64,000 bases of DNA from JAXDAY01 sp034679345 (GTDB lineage Bacteria > Eisenbacteria > RBG-16-71-46 > CAIMUX01 > VGJL01): NCBI GenBank assembly GCA_034679345.1, contig JAXDAY010000035.1, forward strand, positions 30,998 to 94,997. The letters run 5' to 3'. A program made the position numbers and the translations under genes. Below are positions 34,268 to 43,643 of this stretch, one piece after another. Each line of letters begins with the position of its first letter. The stretch's first letter is position 1. The notes under the pieces are model-generated. The model was not told the origin of the DNA. It made no database searches and saw nothing but the letters and a program-made list of their open reading frames with translations.

Positions 34268-37036
34268 CTACCGAACGACCGTCATCGCGCGCGTCAGGGT
34301 CTTCCCTTCCGCCGTCATGCGGATCCAGTAGACGCCGGCAGCGGCCGACCGGCCCGCGCCGTCCGTGCCGTCCCAGCGAATCGTGTGGATTCCCGAGGAC
34401 ATCGCGCCCTGCGCGATGGTTCGGACGCGGCGACCCTGGACGTCGAGCAGATCGACGCGCACCTCGCCGCCGCGCGGCAGCGCGAGACGGATCGCCGTCC
34501 CCCCGGCCACCGGATTCGGCCGCGCCGGATCGAGGCGGAGCGCGAGTGGAGCGCCCGCTTCCTCTCCGGCATCCGCTGGAACGAGGGGCTCGTCGAAGAA
34601 GTTCTCGAGGATGTACATGATGTTGGTCCGCAGATCGACATGGTTCCAGCGGTAGGGCCGGCCGCTCAGGAAGACGAACTGCGCGCCGTCGGGCCGGTAG
34701 ATTCCGCCTCCCACTGGCTTCCGCCAGACGCCGATCCCACGGTCGGGGTTGTAGTTCTGCTGAGCCTGGTAGATCACGCGGCTGTCGATCTGCCCGAGCA
34801 GGGTGCTGAAGGTCGAGCAGAGGCTCTGGGTTCCGATCCGACCGATACTTGTGAGCCCCGTATAGCTCGCGACGCAATCGTAGAGCGTTCCCGACGAGCT
34901 CAGCCAGTTGATGCCGAGATAGGCGCGGAACGGCTCGGTGACGAACTGGTCCCCGTTACGCGTCATGAGGATCAGGTTCCCACCCGCCTCGAGGTAACCC
35001 ATCACGGAGCTGTTCAGCCACGCGCTCAGATCTCCCGCGTAGTTGTTGCCCACCCAGATGATGTTCCGGTAGTGCCCCATGACGTTCGCGGGAAGGGCGC
35101 CGTGGCCGAGCGGCTCGGGCAGCGTCGAGGGATAGCCGCCCACCGGCTCCTGGAAGATGTCCCAGAAGTCGATCTCGTAGTCGCCCCAGAACGCCTCATC
35201 CTCATAGGCTGTCGTCACCTCGGTCCCGTAAGAGCTCCACTCGATTCCGTTCACGACGAGCACGCCTCGATCGAACGGAGGATTGATGATCGGCTCCTGC
35301 ACCGTCTTCAGGATCCAATTGTCCGGATCGAGCTGGACCGACACCGGCTCCTGATCGACGTGCAAGAGGAAGTTCTGCTGGGCCTGATCGTTGTGGACGA
35401 TGAAGGTCTGCTCGCCCGACTCGAAGGAAACCACCATCTGGATCGGCATTTCGAAGATCTGCCAGGACTGGGTTTGCTCGATCGTCAGGTCGATGTCGAA
35501 TCCGCCCCCGGCGGGGCTCACGACGTAGTCGAACTCGTACTTCGGGTAGTACTCGCCGTAGATCCACTCGTTGAAGAAGTAGTCGAGGTCGAGCCCCGAG
35601 ACTCCCTCACAGATGTCCCGGAACTCCTCGGTCGTCGCCGAGTCGTACTCATAGGCCGCCCGGTAGGCGGCCAAGGAGGCGAAGAAGTCCTCGTCGCCGA
35701 GGAGGCCCCGGAGCATGTGAACGACCCAGGAAGCCTTGTTGTAGGAGAGATTCGAATCGAAGATCCGCCCCCAGTCGTTCAGATCGGGAACGTAGATCGT
35801 TCCAGGGCCGTAGAAGGCATTGAACGAGATCTCCTGGTGGTAGGCGTCGATCCCGCCGTTGGCCTCGGCCCAGATCGCCTCGCTCCAGGTGGCGAAGCCC
35901 TCGTTGAGCCAGATGTGGTGAAAGTCATCGCAGGTGACCATATCGCCCCACCACTGATGGGCGAGCTCGTGGGCCACCACAGACTCGCCGAAGTATCCCA
36001 AGCTCGTGCAGGTCTGGTGCTCCATCCCTCCACCCCAGGGAAACTCGGCGTGACCGTACTTCTCGGTGAGGTAGGGATACTCGCCGAAACGCTCCGCGTA
36101 GGCGCCGATCATGTCCTTGACCTTCGCCTGCACTTCGATCACCTGCGGCAGATCCTCCGGGTAGATGAAGAACTTGATCTCCATCGAGTCGGTGGGGGAA
36201 TAAACGTAGTAGTCGGAGTAGACCGCGTATGGGTAGCTCGCGAGGGAGACGAGATAAGTCGCGATCGGATAGCTCTCGCGCCAGACGTCGACTGCGGTGA
36301 CCCCATTGTCCGTGTGGGAGACGTGCGTTCCGTTCGATGCGGTGATCATCCCCGTCGGAGCGGTGACCCGGACCCGGACCGAATCGGCCTTGTCGTGCGA
36401 CCAGTCCTTCGAGGGCCACCAGGTCCGGCCGCCGAACGGTTCGCTCAAGCTCCAGGGGTTCGAGATCCCCCCGATATAGTCCCATCCGAACGCGTCGCCG
36501 GGGGCGGGGTTTCCGGAGTAGTGCACGACGACGGAGACGTCCTCGCCGGTGGCATAGGCCCGGTCGAGAGTCACGGTGAGAATGTTCGCTACGTGCGTGT
36601 AGGCGGCGGGCGATCCGCCGATGGTCACCTGGCTCACCGTCATCAGGTTGGCCAGGTCAAGGTCGAGCGTGGTGAGAGGCCCGGCGGTGACCGTCGCGCG
36701 CGCTTCGACGATCCCGCTCAGGATCTGGTCGTCCGGATTCAGTGTGAGGTCGAGGTCGTAGAACCGGGCGTCGAACGCTTCCTGGTTCGGCGTCTCCCGG
36801 AGTCCTGCGCTCTCGAGCGCGCCCAGCCGGGCGTGCGCCGCGGCCTTGTGAAACGCGAGGTAGGGAGCCGTATCGCGCTCGTCGAGGATCTGCTCGGTCC
36901 ATCCTGCGCGCGTGGCCGGCCACAGGACCGGCTCGGAGAATGCGAGGGACGGCAGCAGGATGGCAATGGAGAGCAGCAGAACAGCCGACCGGAGCGCGAG
37001 GAACCGCCCGGTCGAGGTTTCGGCGCAGGGCCGCAT
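34268..37036 (-). CDS. Secreted M1-family metallopeptidase with FlgD-like C-terminal sorting domain
   Basis: 922 residues. Signal peptide around LALRSAVLLLSIAILLPSLAFS. An M1 N-terminal beta domain leads to GGMEHQTCTSLGYFGESVVAHELAHQWWGD. The zinc motif is HELAH at 356-360 with the third ligand Glu379 in NEGFATW, the exact HEXXH-18-E spacing. The exopeptidase motif GAMEN reads GGMEH. A long middle region contains a Rossmann-like segment (GVLVVNGIEWSSYG..AYLGINWLSSSG). The last 90 residues, RLDPARPNPVAGGTAIRLALP..GRRVRTIAQG..WDGTDGAGRSAAAGVYWIRM, form a FlgD-Ig-like domain that resembles T9SS-type sorting tails. Secreted aminopeptidase, cell surface or released. AGGAGG precedes the ATG. Confidence 0.92.
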   Translation of the reverse strand: MRPCAETSTGRFLALRSAVLLLSIAILLPSLAFSEPVLWPATRAGWTEQILDERDTAPYLAFHKAAAHARLGALESAGLRETPNQEAFDARFYDLDLTLNPDDQILSGIVEARATVTAGPLTTLDLDLANLMTVSQVTIGGSPAAYTHVANILTVTLDRAYATGEDVSVVVHYSGNPAPGDAFGWDYIGGISNPWSLSEPFGGRTWWPSKDWSHDKADSVRVRVTAPTGMITASNGTHVSHTDNGVTAVDVWRESYPIATYLVSLASYPYAVYSDYYVYSPTDSMEIKFFIYPEDLPQVIEVQAKVKDMIGAYAERFGEYPYLTEKYGHAEFPWGGGMEHQTCTSLGYFGESVVAHELAHQWWGDMVTCDDFHHIWLNEGFATWSEAIWAEANGGIDAYHQEISFNAFYGPGTIYVPDLNDWGRIFDSNLSYNKASWVVHMLRGLLGDEDFFASLAAYRAAYEYDSATTEEFRDICEGVSGLDLDYFFNEWIYGEYYPKYEFDYVVSPAGGGFDIDLTIEQTQSWQIFEMPIQMVVSFESGEQTFIVHNDQAQQNFLLHVDQEPVSVQLDPDNWILKTVQEPIINPPFDRGVLVVNGIEWSSYGTEVTTAYEDEAFWGDYEIDFWDIFQEPVGGYPSTLPEPLGHGALPANVMGHYRNIIWVGNNYAGDLSAWLNSSVMGYLEAGGNLILMTRNGDQFVTEPFRAYLGINWLSSSGTLYDCVASYTGLTSIGRIGTQSLCSTFSTLLGQIDSRVIYQAQQNYNPDRGIGVWRKPVGGGIYRPDGAQFVFLSGRPYRWNHVDLRTNIMYILENFFDEPLVPADAGEEAGAPLALRLDPARPNPVAGGTAIRLALPRGGEVRVDLLDVQGRRVRTIAQGAMSSGIHTIRWDGTDGAGRSAAAGVYWIRMTAEGKTLTRAMTVVR

Positions 37037-37215
37037 CGTGATCCTCCTGGTGGGTGAAGACGAAGTTGCGGGCCCGGCCGACGACCGCCCGGGCCCATCG
37101 AATGCGATTCGGATGCGGTGCGGCCTTCCCCCCCGGTGAGCCCACCACGCCTCCACTCATTATTTTACCAGGGGCGCCCGTCCGGCCGAAGGCCGATCTC
37201 CTCATCCGAGCGGCC

Positions 37216-37245
37216 TTGACCGGGCCCCCATTCCCTGGGGATCAT
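37216..37245 (+). promoter_or_regulatory. Promoter candidate for the FKBP-modABC operon
   Basis: -35 TTGACC (37216-37221), an 18-bp spacer and -10 GATCAT (37240-37245), 38 bases before the FKBP start. The -10 is weak. Confidence 0.35.
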
Positions 37246-37283
37246 CGGGGCCAGGGTCGAACCACCCCGGAAGGAGGTCCCCG

Positions 37284-37844
37284 ATGAGCTTGTTCCGCCG
37301 CCCCGCCGGTCCGATTCCCGCCGCTTCACTCATGCTGTGCGTGCTCGTGTTCCTCTGGGCGGGGTGCGCCGGCAAGGGAAACGGATCGAAGTCGGACTCC
37401 GCACCGTCGCAAGAATCCGCTCAGGCGACCGATACCCGGGCCGCGGCCCCGGCCGAGACGCCGGCGCCGGCAGCCAAGATGGAGGCTCCAACGATGCCCG
37501 AGAACACCGTCACGACCCCCTCGGGTCTCCAGTACGCCGATCTCGTCGTCGGCACCGGCGCTTCGCCCAAAGCCGGCCAGCTCGCCGTCGTCCACTACAC
37601 CGGATGGCTCACCGACGGGAAGAAGTTCGACAGCTCGGTCGACCGGGGAGAGCCCTTCACCTTCCCCCTCGGCCAGAAGCGTGTCATCGCCGGCTGGGAT
37701 GAGGGCGTCGCCACGATGAAGGTCGGCGGCAAGCGTCGCCTCACCATTCCGGCCAACCTCGCGTACGGCGAACGCGGCGCGGGAGGGGTCATCCCCGCCA
37801 ACGCGACACTCATCTTCGACGTCGAGCTGCTCGACATCCGTTGA
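37284..37844 (+). CDS. FKBP-type peptidyl-prolyl isomerase, exported (lipoprotein-like)
   Basis: 186 residues. The N-terminus SLMLCVLVFLWAGCAGKGNGSKS resembles a lipoprotein signal (Cys near residue 29), although Trp at -3 is unusual for a lipobox. An Ala/Pro-rich linker leads to a single FKBP domain: TTPSGLQYADLVVGTGASPKAGQLAVVHYTGWLTDGKKFDSS, FPLGQKRVIAGWDEGVATMKVGGKRRLTIPANLAYGERGAGGVIPANATLIFDVELLDI. All binding-pocket aromatics are present. It helps protein folding in the periplasm. AAGGAGG lies 6 bases before the ATG. Its stop overlaps the modA start by one base, so it leads the molybdate operon. Confidence 0.92.
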   Translation: MSLFRRPAGPIPAASLMLCVLVFLWAGCAGKGNGSKSDSAPSQESAQATDTRAAAPAETPAPAAKMEAPTMPENTVTTPSGLQYADLVVGTGASPKAGQLAVVHYTGWLTDGKKFDSSVDRGEPFTFPLGQKRVIAGWDEGVATMKVGGKRRLTIPANLAYGERGAGGVIPANATLIFDVELLDIR

Positions 37845-38617
37845 TGCGCGCGGGGCGGACGACTCTCCTTGCGGCCGCCCTTCTGGTCACTCTCGGGGCG
37901 CCGGCGTCGTCGGCGCGCGGGATTCTTGTCGCCTGCGCCTCGAGCCTGGGAGATCTGGTGGACACGGCCGCCGCCGCCTTCGCAGACGCCGACTCCTCCT
38001 TCGGGATCCGCATCCATCGCGCGGCCTCCAATCTCCTCGCGCGGCAGATCGAGGAGGGAGCGGATGTCGATGTCCTCCTCTCCGCAGATCGTCGGATCCT
38101 CGAACGACTCGTGGGGACCGGCGCGATCGCTGCGGGAGGAATCGTCGACATCGCATCGAATCGGATCGTCGCCGTGGTCCCCGCCGATCGCCTGATCCCC
38201 GTATCCGGCCCCGAGCGACTCGTTTCCGATGACTTTCGCGCGATCGCTCTCGCCGACACATCGGTCCCGATCGGCTACTACGCGAGCCAGTACCTGCGCC
38301 AGGACGGGTTGCTCCATCGGCTCGAGGGAAGAACCGTGCGGGAGGACAATGCCCGCGCCATCCTGGCGGCGGTCGCGTCGGGCGCAGCCGACCTCGGTTT
38401 CGTCTACGCGACCGACGCCGCCTCGAGCCGCGCGGTACGCGTCGTCTGGGCATTCCCGGCCGACCGGCTTCCGCGCGTGACCATTGCGGGGGCAGTGCTG
38501 GCGCGAAGCCGGGAGCCGGAACGCGCCCGCAGATTCCTCGAGTTCCTCGCGGGCGAGGCCGGCCGACGGATTCTCCAGGAGGCTGGTTTCCTCCCCCCCG
38601 GCGATGACCCTCGCTGA
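37844..38617 (+). CDS. modA: Molybdate ABC transporter substrate-binding protein ModA
   Basis: 257 residues with a signal peptide (TTLLAAALLVTLGAPASSARG). Type II binding-protein pattern: ILVACASSLGDLVDTAAAAF, ADVDVLLSADRRILERLV, ADTSVPIGYYASQYL and GAADLGFVYATDA, matching ModA. It captures molybdate or tungstate in the periplasm. The ATG shares one base with the FKBP stop (TGATG); a TTG immediately upstream is an alternative. It overlaps modB by 14 bases. Confidence 0.88.
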   Translation: MRAGRTTLLAAALLVTLGAPASSARGILVACASSLGDLVDTAAAAFADADSSFGIRIHRAASNLLARQIEEGADVDVLLSADRRILERLVGTGAIAAGGIVDIASNRIVAVVPADRLIPVSGPERLVSDDFRAIALADTSVPIGYYASQYLRQDGLLHRLEGRTVREDNARAILAAVASGAADLGFVYATDAASSRAVRVVWAFPADRLPRVTIAGAVLARSREPERARRFLEFLAGEAGRRILQEAGFLPPGDDPR

Positions 38618-39275
38618 AGTCGCGACCACCGCCGCCTTCTCGATCGGCGTGGCGGCCGTCTCGACGGCGGTCAACGTCCTGCCGGGAGTGATCCTCGCCT
38701 ACTTCCTCGCCCGGGTGCCCTTCCGCGGGAAGAGCCTCGTCGAGGCTTTCGTCGCGCTGCCCCTCGTCGTTCCACCGGTCGCGGTGGGGCTCCTGCTGCT
38801 CCTCCTCTTCTCCCGGCGAGGACCCCTGGGCCCTCTGCTCGACGGGCTCGGCATTCCGATCGTCTTCACCTGGAGGGGCGCTGCGATCGCCGCCGCGGTC
38901 ATGTCGTTCCCTCTCCTGGTTCGCTCCGCGGAACAGGCCTTCGTCGAGGTCCCGGGCCAGCAAGAGGACGTCGCGCGCACTCTGGGCGCGGGACCGATCC
39001 GCTGCTTCCTGCGGGTGAGCCTCCCGCTCGCGGGGCGCGGGATCGCCTACGGAATCCTCCTGGCTTTCCTGCGCGCGCTCGGCGAGTTCGGGGCCACGAA
39101 CCTGCTCGCGGGCAACATCCCGGGACGGACACAGACCCTGAGCCTCGGGATCTACGACGCGGTCCTGAGCTCGAGGGATCGCGACGCGTTCGCGCTCGCG
39201 TCCGTCTCGATCCTGTTGAGCCTTGCCGCGGTCCTGCTCGGCGAGCGTTTCCTGCGGGCGCGGAGGCGACGATGA
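38604..39275 (+). CDS. modB: Molybdate ABC transporter permease ModB
   Basis: 223 residues with five to six membrane helices. The start (AEVATTAAFSIGVAAVSTAVNVLPGVILAYFLARVPFRGKSLVEAFVALPLVVPPVAVGLLLLLLF) is diagnostic for ModB. The EAA loop reads EVPGQQEDVARTLGAGPIRCFLRVSLPLAGRGIAYG, followed by FLRALGEFGATNLLAGNIPGRTQTL. It forms the inner-membrane channel with ModC. Start by the ATG inside modA; the stop overlaps modC by ATGA. Confidence 0.94.
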   Translation: MTLAEVATTAAFSIGVAAVSTAVNVLPGVILAYFLARVPFRGKSLVEAFVALPLVVPPVAVGLLLLLLFSRRGPLGPLLDGLGIPIVFTWRGAAIAAAVMSFPLLVRSAEQAFVEVPGQQEDVARTLGAGPIRCFLRVSLPLAGRGIAYGILLAFLRALGEFGATNLLAGNIPGRTQTLSLGIYDAVLSSRDRDAFALASVSILLSLAAVLLGERFLRARRRR

Positions 39276-40360
39276 CCGGAGCCCCGAACAAGATCCGCGT
39301 GGATCACACGGCCGGTGGTTTTCGCCTCCGGATCGACATCGCCTGGACGGCGCGCACCGTGGCCTTGTTCGGCCCCTCCGGGGCCGGCAAGAGCACCCTC
39401 CTCGAGATCGCCGCCGGCATCCGCCGCGCGCGGCGCGTCCACGTCCGGCTGGCCGGGCGATTGCTCGAGGACGCGGAGAGCCGAACGCGCGTCGCGATCC
39501 ACCTGCGGAGGATCGGCTGGGTCCCGCAGGAGGGCACCCTCTTCCCCCATCTCACTGTCGCGCAGAACGTGTCCTTCGGCGCGGGCCGGGCTTGCGACCG
39601 CGCGCGGCTCGCCTCGGCCGTCGACATGCTCGAGATCGGGGGGATCATGGATCGACGGCCCGCCGAGCTCTCGGGCGGCGAGAGACAGCGCGTCGCGCTC
39701 GCGCGCGCCCTCGCGGCCGCGCCTGCGATCCTCCTGCTCGACGAGCCGCTGGCCTCGCTCGACCTTCCCCTGCGATCGAGAATTCTCCCCTACCTGTTGC
39801 GTCTCCGCGACACCGCGCGCCTTCCGATGATCTACGTCACCCACGACGCCTCGGAGGCGCTGGGAATCGCGGAGCACGTCATCGTCCTCGATGGAGGTCG
39901 GATCGTCGCCTCCGGATCCCCGGATGCGCTGCTCGGCTCCCCGGCCGCGCTCCGCGTCCTCGACCTCGTCGGTATGGAGAACCGCTTTGTCGTGCGCGCC
40001 GTCGACGCCCTGCCTGCGGAAGGGCTCGTGCGGATCACGACGACCCGCGGGCTCTCGCTCCGCGCCGGCGATCGATTCGAATGCGCTCCGGGCTCGACGA
40101 TCGGCGTGCGCGCCGAGGACATCATAGTCGCCATCGCGCAACCGAACGGGATCTCCGCGCAGAACATCCTCGAGGCGAGATTGCGCGGGATCGCGGAGGC
40201 GAGCGGGCGGATCCTCTTGTCGATCGAATGCGCCGAGGAGAGGGTCACCGCGGCGATCACTCCCCACGCCGCCAGCGATCTACGCCTCGAGGCGGGGCAG
40301 CGCGTCTGGATCGTGCTCAAGGCGAGCTCGATCCATGCATTGCCGGGCCCCGTTTCCTGA
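39272..40360 (+). CDS. modC: Molybdate ABC transporter ATP-binding protein ModC
   Basis: 362 residues. Walker A GPSGAGKST near residue 34, signature LSGGERQRVALARAL, Walker B ILLLDEPLASLD and switch histidine YVTHDASEA. A C-terminal molybdate-binding (Mop/TOBE) domain follows: GVRAEDIIVAIAQPNGISAQNILEARLRGI. It energises molybdate import by ModB. It is the last mod gene. No molybdenum-responsive regulator or cofactor gene is in the window. Confidence 0.93.
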   Translation: MTGAPNKIRVDHTAGGFRLRIDIAWTARTVALFGPSGAGKSTLLEIAAGIRRARRVHVRLAGRLLEDAESRTRVAIHLRRIGWVPQEGTLFPHLTVAQNVSFGAGRACDRARLASAVDMLEIGGIMDRRPAELSGGERQRVALARALAAAPAILLLDEPLASLDLPLRSRILPYLLRLRDTARLPMIYVTHDASEALGIAEHVIVLDGGRIVASGSPDALLGSPAALRVLDLVGMENRFVVRAVDALPAEGLVRITTTRGLSLRAGDRFECAPGSTIGVRAEDIIVAIAQPNGISAQNILEARLRGIAEASGRILLSIECAEERVTAAITPHAASDLRLEAGQRVWIVLKASSIHALPGPVS

Positions 40361-40478
40361 GTCTCCCTCCGATGCCGGAACTCTGGTAGATTGGAGGGGT
40401 TCTACCGGCCTGCGTGAGGCACTTCCCCGGCGGCCTGCCGCAGTGATTCACTACAGCCGACAATCGGAGGTGGATGGG
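40361..40478. other. Spacer between modC and the MacA-like gene with a short inverted repeat
   Basis: 118 bp. GGTAGA (40385-40390) and TCTACC (40401-40406) form an inverted repeat around TTGGAGGGGT. It could be an operator or small hairpin for the efflux operon; evidence is limited to the symmetry. Confidence 0.25.
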
Positions 40479-41705
40479 ATGTCCAAGAGGACGTGGGGAA
40501 TCCTGGCCGTGGTTGTCGTCATCGCAGCGGTCGCGGTGGTGCTGCTCGGTCTGAAGCCGTTCGGGCGCAAACAGGAGATCGCCTACAGAACCGAAGCCGT
40601 GCGGCGTGGGGACGTGAATCTCCAGGTCTCCGCCACCGGAACCCTCGCGGCCGTGACGACCGTCCAGGTCGGCAGCCAGGTGAGCGGCACCATCAGCGCG
40701 CTCTATGCGGACTTCAACGATCGGGTCCGCGAGAAACAGGTTCTGGCCCAGCTCGATCCGACCTTCCTCAAGGCGCAGGTCGCCCAGAGCGAGGCCGACC
40801 TCGACAGATCGCGAGTCGCGCTTCGTCAGGCCGAGCGAGACCATGCCCGCCAGCTTCCGCTGCGCGAGATGGGACTCGCCTCCCAGGCGGAGATCGATGC
40901 GACCGAGACCGCCCTGGACGCGGCGCGCGCGGCGGTGAAGTCCTCCCAGGCGGCCCTCGAACGGTCGCAGACGAACCTTCGCTACGCGACGATCGCATCT
41001 CCGATCGACGGCGTCGTGATCTCCCGCGACGTCGACGTGGGGCAGACGGTCGCCGCATCACTCTCCGCGCCGACGCTCTTCACCATCGCGAAGGACCTGA
41101 CGCAGATGCAGCTCGAGGCCGCGGTGGACGAGGCCGACATCGGGATGATCGCAGTGGGCCAGCAAGTCGACTTCACCGTGGACGCGTTCCCCGAGGAGAC
41201 GTTCAAGGGGACCGTCCAGCAGGTCCGCCTGGCGCCCCAGATGGTCCAGAATGTCGTGAGCTACACCGTGATCGTCGAGGTCCAGAATCCCGAGGGGAAG
41301 CTCCTGCCCGGAATGACGGCGAACGCCACGTTCCTGGTCGATTCCGAGACCGATGTCTTGAAGATCCCCGTGGCCGCGCTCCGCTTCAACCCTGGGCGCG
41401 GCAGCGGACGAACGCCCGCCGCGCGTCCCGGAGAAGGCGCGAACCCGAACGGGTTAGGCTCTGGCGGCCCGCCCGCCGCCGCGCGGTCCAGCGTCTTCGT
41501 GCTCGATCCGGAGGGAGGCCTGAGGCCGGTGCCGGTCGTCCCGGGGCTGAGCGATGGCACGTTCACCGCGGTCTCGTCCGACTCGCTCCGCGAGGGCGAT
41601 CTGGTGGTCGTGGGCATGGACGCCTCCAACGGCGCTCAGATGGATCAGGGGACGGTCAATCCGTTCGCTCCGGGTGGAGGCAGAGCACGTGGCGGCCGGC
41701 GCTAA
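40479..41705 (+). CDS. Efflux periplasmic adaptor (membrane-fusion) protein, MacA-like
   Basis: 408 residues. One N-terminal membrane helix (TWGILAVVVVIAAVAVVLLGL). The HlyD/RND adaptor order follows: RGDVNLQVSATGTLAAVTTVQVGSQVSGTISALYADFNDRV, a coiled-coil hairpin (QSEADLDRSRVALRQAERDHARQL..LDAARAAVKSSQAALERSQTNL), then ATIASPIDGVVISRDVDVGQTV and the beta-barrel. A Gly/Pro-rich insertion lies near residue 310 and a Gly/Arg tail ends the protein. It bridges inner- and outer-membrane parts of a tripartite exporter with the next two genes. The ATG is preceded by GGAGG at 8 bases. No outer-membrane channel gene is adjacent. Confidence 0.9.
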   Translation: MSKRTWGILAVVVVIAAVAVVLLGLKPFGRKQEIAYRTEAVRRGDVNLQVSATGTLAAVTTVQVGSQVSGTISALYADFNDRVREKQVLAQLDPTFLKAQVAQSEADLDRSRVALRQAERDHARQLPLREMGLASQAEIDATETALDAARAAVKSSQAALERSQTNLRYATIASPIDGVVISRDVDVGQTVAASLSAPTLFTIAKDLTQMQLEAAVDEADIGMIAVGQQVDFTVDAFPEETFKGTVQQVRLAPQMVQNVVSYTVIVEVQNPEGKLLPGMTANATFLVDSETDVLKIPVAALRFNPGRGSGRTPAARPGEGANPNGLGSGGPPAAARSSVFVLDPEGGLRPVPVVPGLSDGTFTAVSSDSLREGDLVVVGMDASNGAQMDQGTVNPFAPGGGRARGGRR

Positions 41706-42423
41706 CGGAGTGGTCATCCGCGCCCTCGACCTCGTGAAGATCTACGGCGAGGGGGACAACCGAGTCGTCGCGCTAAACGGCGTCTCCCTCGACATCGCCG
41801 CCGGGGAGATGGTCGCCGTGATGGGCGCGTCTGGAAGCGGCAAGTCGACTCTCATGAACATCCTGGGCTGCCTCGATCGCCCGACCGCCGGCTCCTACGA
41901 GATCATGGGCGAGGACGTCTCCCGCATGGCGCGCGACGAGCTGGCCGTCGTGCGAAATCGCAGGATCGGCTTCGTCTTTCAGAACTTCAACCTCCTCTCG
42001 CGCACGAGCGCGCTGGAGAACGTGGAACTCCCGATGATCTACGGCGTGGTTCCGGGAAAGCAGATCGCGGAACGGGCGCGTGAATCGTTGCGCCGGGTGG
42101 GCCTCGCGGACCGAGCCCATCATTCGCCGAACCAGCTTTCCGGCGGGCAGCAGCAGCGCGTCGCGATCGCCCGGGCGCTCGTCAACGAGCCGGCGCTCCT
42201 GCTCGCCGATGAGCCGACGGGAAACCTCGACACCGTCACATCGGTGGAGGTCATGACACTTTTCCAGGAGTTGAACGACGCGGGGATGACGATCCTCCTG
42301 ATCACCCACGAGCATGACATCGCGCAGTTTGCCAAGCGGGTGCTGGTGCTGCGCGATGGGAAGCTGATCGAGGACCGGCCGGTCACGGATCGCGTGCGCC
42401 CCAAACCCAAGGTGGAGGCCTGA
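41689..42423 (+). CDS. MacB-type ABC transporter ATP-binding protein
   Basis: 244 residues. Walker A GASGSGKST, signature LSGGQQQRVAIARALV, Walker B ALLLADEPTGNLDT and switch histidine LITHEHDIA are present, with the LolD/MacB hallmark FVFQNFNLLSRTSALENVELPMIY. The start is a GTG inside the adaptor gene, chosen because GGAGG lies 8 bases upstream; the longer frame is the adaptor read out of frame. Its stop shares one base with the permease start (TGATG). Confidence 0.92.
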   Translation: MAAGANGVVIRALDLVKIYGEGDNRVVALNGVSLDIAAGEMVAVMGASGSGKSTLMNILGCLDRPTAGSYEIMGEDVSRMARDELAVVRNRRIGFVFQNFNLLSRTSALENVELPMIYGVVPGKQIAERARESLRRVGLADRAHHSPNQLSGGQQQRVAIARALVNEPALLLADEPTGNLDTVTSVEVMTLFQELNDAGMTILLITHEHDIAQFAKRVLVLRDGKLIEDRPVTDRVRPKPKVEA

Positions 42424-43643
42424 TGAAGTACTGGCTGCTCGTCCGAGTCGCCCTGCGGGCGATCGCCCGCAACAAGCTGCGCAGCTCACTCACGGTCCTG
42501 GGGATCATCATCGGCGTGGCGGCGGTCATCGCCATGGTGGCGATCGGCTCTGGAGCCTCCTCCATGGTGCAGGCGCAGGTCGCGAGTCTGGGCGACAACA
42601 TCATCAACATCTTCCCAGGCTCGATGCGCGGCCCCGGCGGCGCCCACGGCGGAGCGGGGACCTCCTCGAGCCTCACGGAGGATGATGCCCAGGCGATCCT
42701 CGAGCGCGTGCCTCTGGTGACGGCGGTGAGCCCCGTCGCCCAGGCCCGGGCTCAGATCGTCTACGGCGCGCAGAACTGGTCCACCTCGATCTTCGGGGCG
42801 GGCGTCGACTATCTGCAGATTCGCAGGTGGGGGATCGCCAAGGGATCGAACTTCAACGACTCGGCCGTGCGGGCCAGCGCCAAGGTCTGCATCATCGGCC
42901 ACACGATCGCGACGAACCTCTTCGGAGACGCCGATCCCATCGGCAAGCAGATCCGCATCCAGAAGCTCCCGTTCACGGTGATCGGGATCCTCGAGAAGAA
43001 GGGGCAGAACACCTGGGGACGGGACCAGGATGACGTGATCATCGCCCCCTACACGACCGTGATGAAGAAGGTGAGCGGGAACACGCGCCTCTCGATGATC
43101 CTCGCCTCGGCCGTCTCGATGGCCCGGATCCCCGCGGCGACCGAGAACATCACCGAGCTCCTCCGCGCCCGGCATCGTCTCGCTCCGGGCGTCGATGACG
43201 ACTTCACCGTTCGAACGCAGCAGGACATCGCCGACATCGCGGGCTCGACGGCCCGGGTGATGCGCGTGCTCCTGGCCGCGATCGCCTCGGTCTCCCTCCT
43301 CGTGGGCGGGATCGGGATCATGAACATCATGCTGGTCTCGGTGACCGAACGCACCCGGGAGATCGGCGTGCGCATGGCAGTCGGCGCGAAGGCATGGCAC
43401 GTCCTGGTCCAGTTTCTCTCCGAGGCGGTCGTCCTGGCGAGTCTGGGCGGGATCGCCGGAATCGCCTTGGGATTCCTCACCGCGCACCTCGTCGCGAGGT
43501 TTGCCCGCTGGCCGATCCTGATCTCCGCGGACGCCGTGCTGCTCGCCTTCGTGTTCGCCGCGGGGGTGGGAGTCTTCTTCGGCTTCTGGCCGGCGCGCAA
43601 GGCTTCCCAGCTCGATCCGATCGAGGCCCTGCGCTACGAGTAG
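42423..43643 (+). CDS. MacB/FtsX-type ABC transporter permease
   Basis: 406 residues, four membrane helices with a large periplasmic core between the first and second. The start matches the family: LLVRVALRAIARNKLRSSLTVLGIIIGVAAVIAMVAIGSGASSMVQAQVASLGDNIINIFPGS. The C-terminal FtsX region reads VGGIGIMNIMLVSVTERTREIGVRMAVGAKAWHVLVQFLSEAVVLASLGG and ends FFGFWPARKASQLDPIEALRYE. With the adaptor and ATPase it would expel peptides, lipids or toxic compounds. The last 10 bases overlap the convergent znuB gene. Confidence 0.93.
   Translation: MKYWLLVRVALRAIARNKLRSSLTVLGIIIGVAAVIAMVAIGSGASSMVQAQVASLGDNIINIFPGSMRGPGGAHGGAGTSSSLTEDDAQAILERVPLVTAVSPVAQARAQIVYGAQNWSTSIFGAGVDYLQIRRWGIAKGSNFNDSAVRASAKVCIIGHTIATNLFGDADPIGKQIRIQKLPFTVIGILEKKGQNTWGRDQDDVIIAPYTTVMKKVSGNTRLSMILASAVSMARIPAATENITELLRARHRLAPGVDDDFTVRTQQDIADIAGSTARVMRVLLAAIASVSLLVGGIGIMNIMLVSVTERTREIGVRMAVGAKAWHVLVQFLSEAVVLASLGGIAGIALGFLTAHLVARFARWPILISADAVLLAFVFAAGVGVFFGFWPARKASQLDPIEALRYE

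Noticed and set aside
33623..37057. A 1144-codon open frame on the plus strand
   Set aside because: Antisense to the M1 peptidase and the OmpA-family gene, both of which have clear domains; composition is that of a shadow frame.
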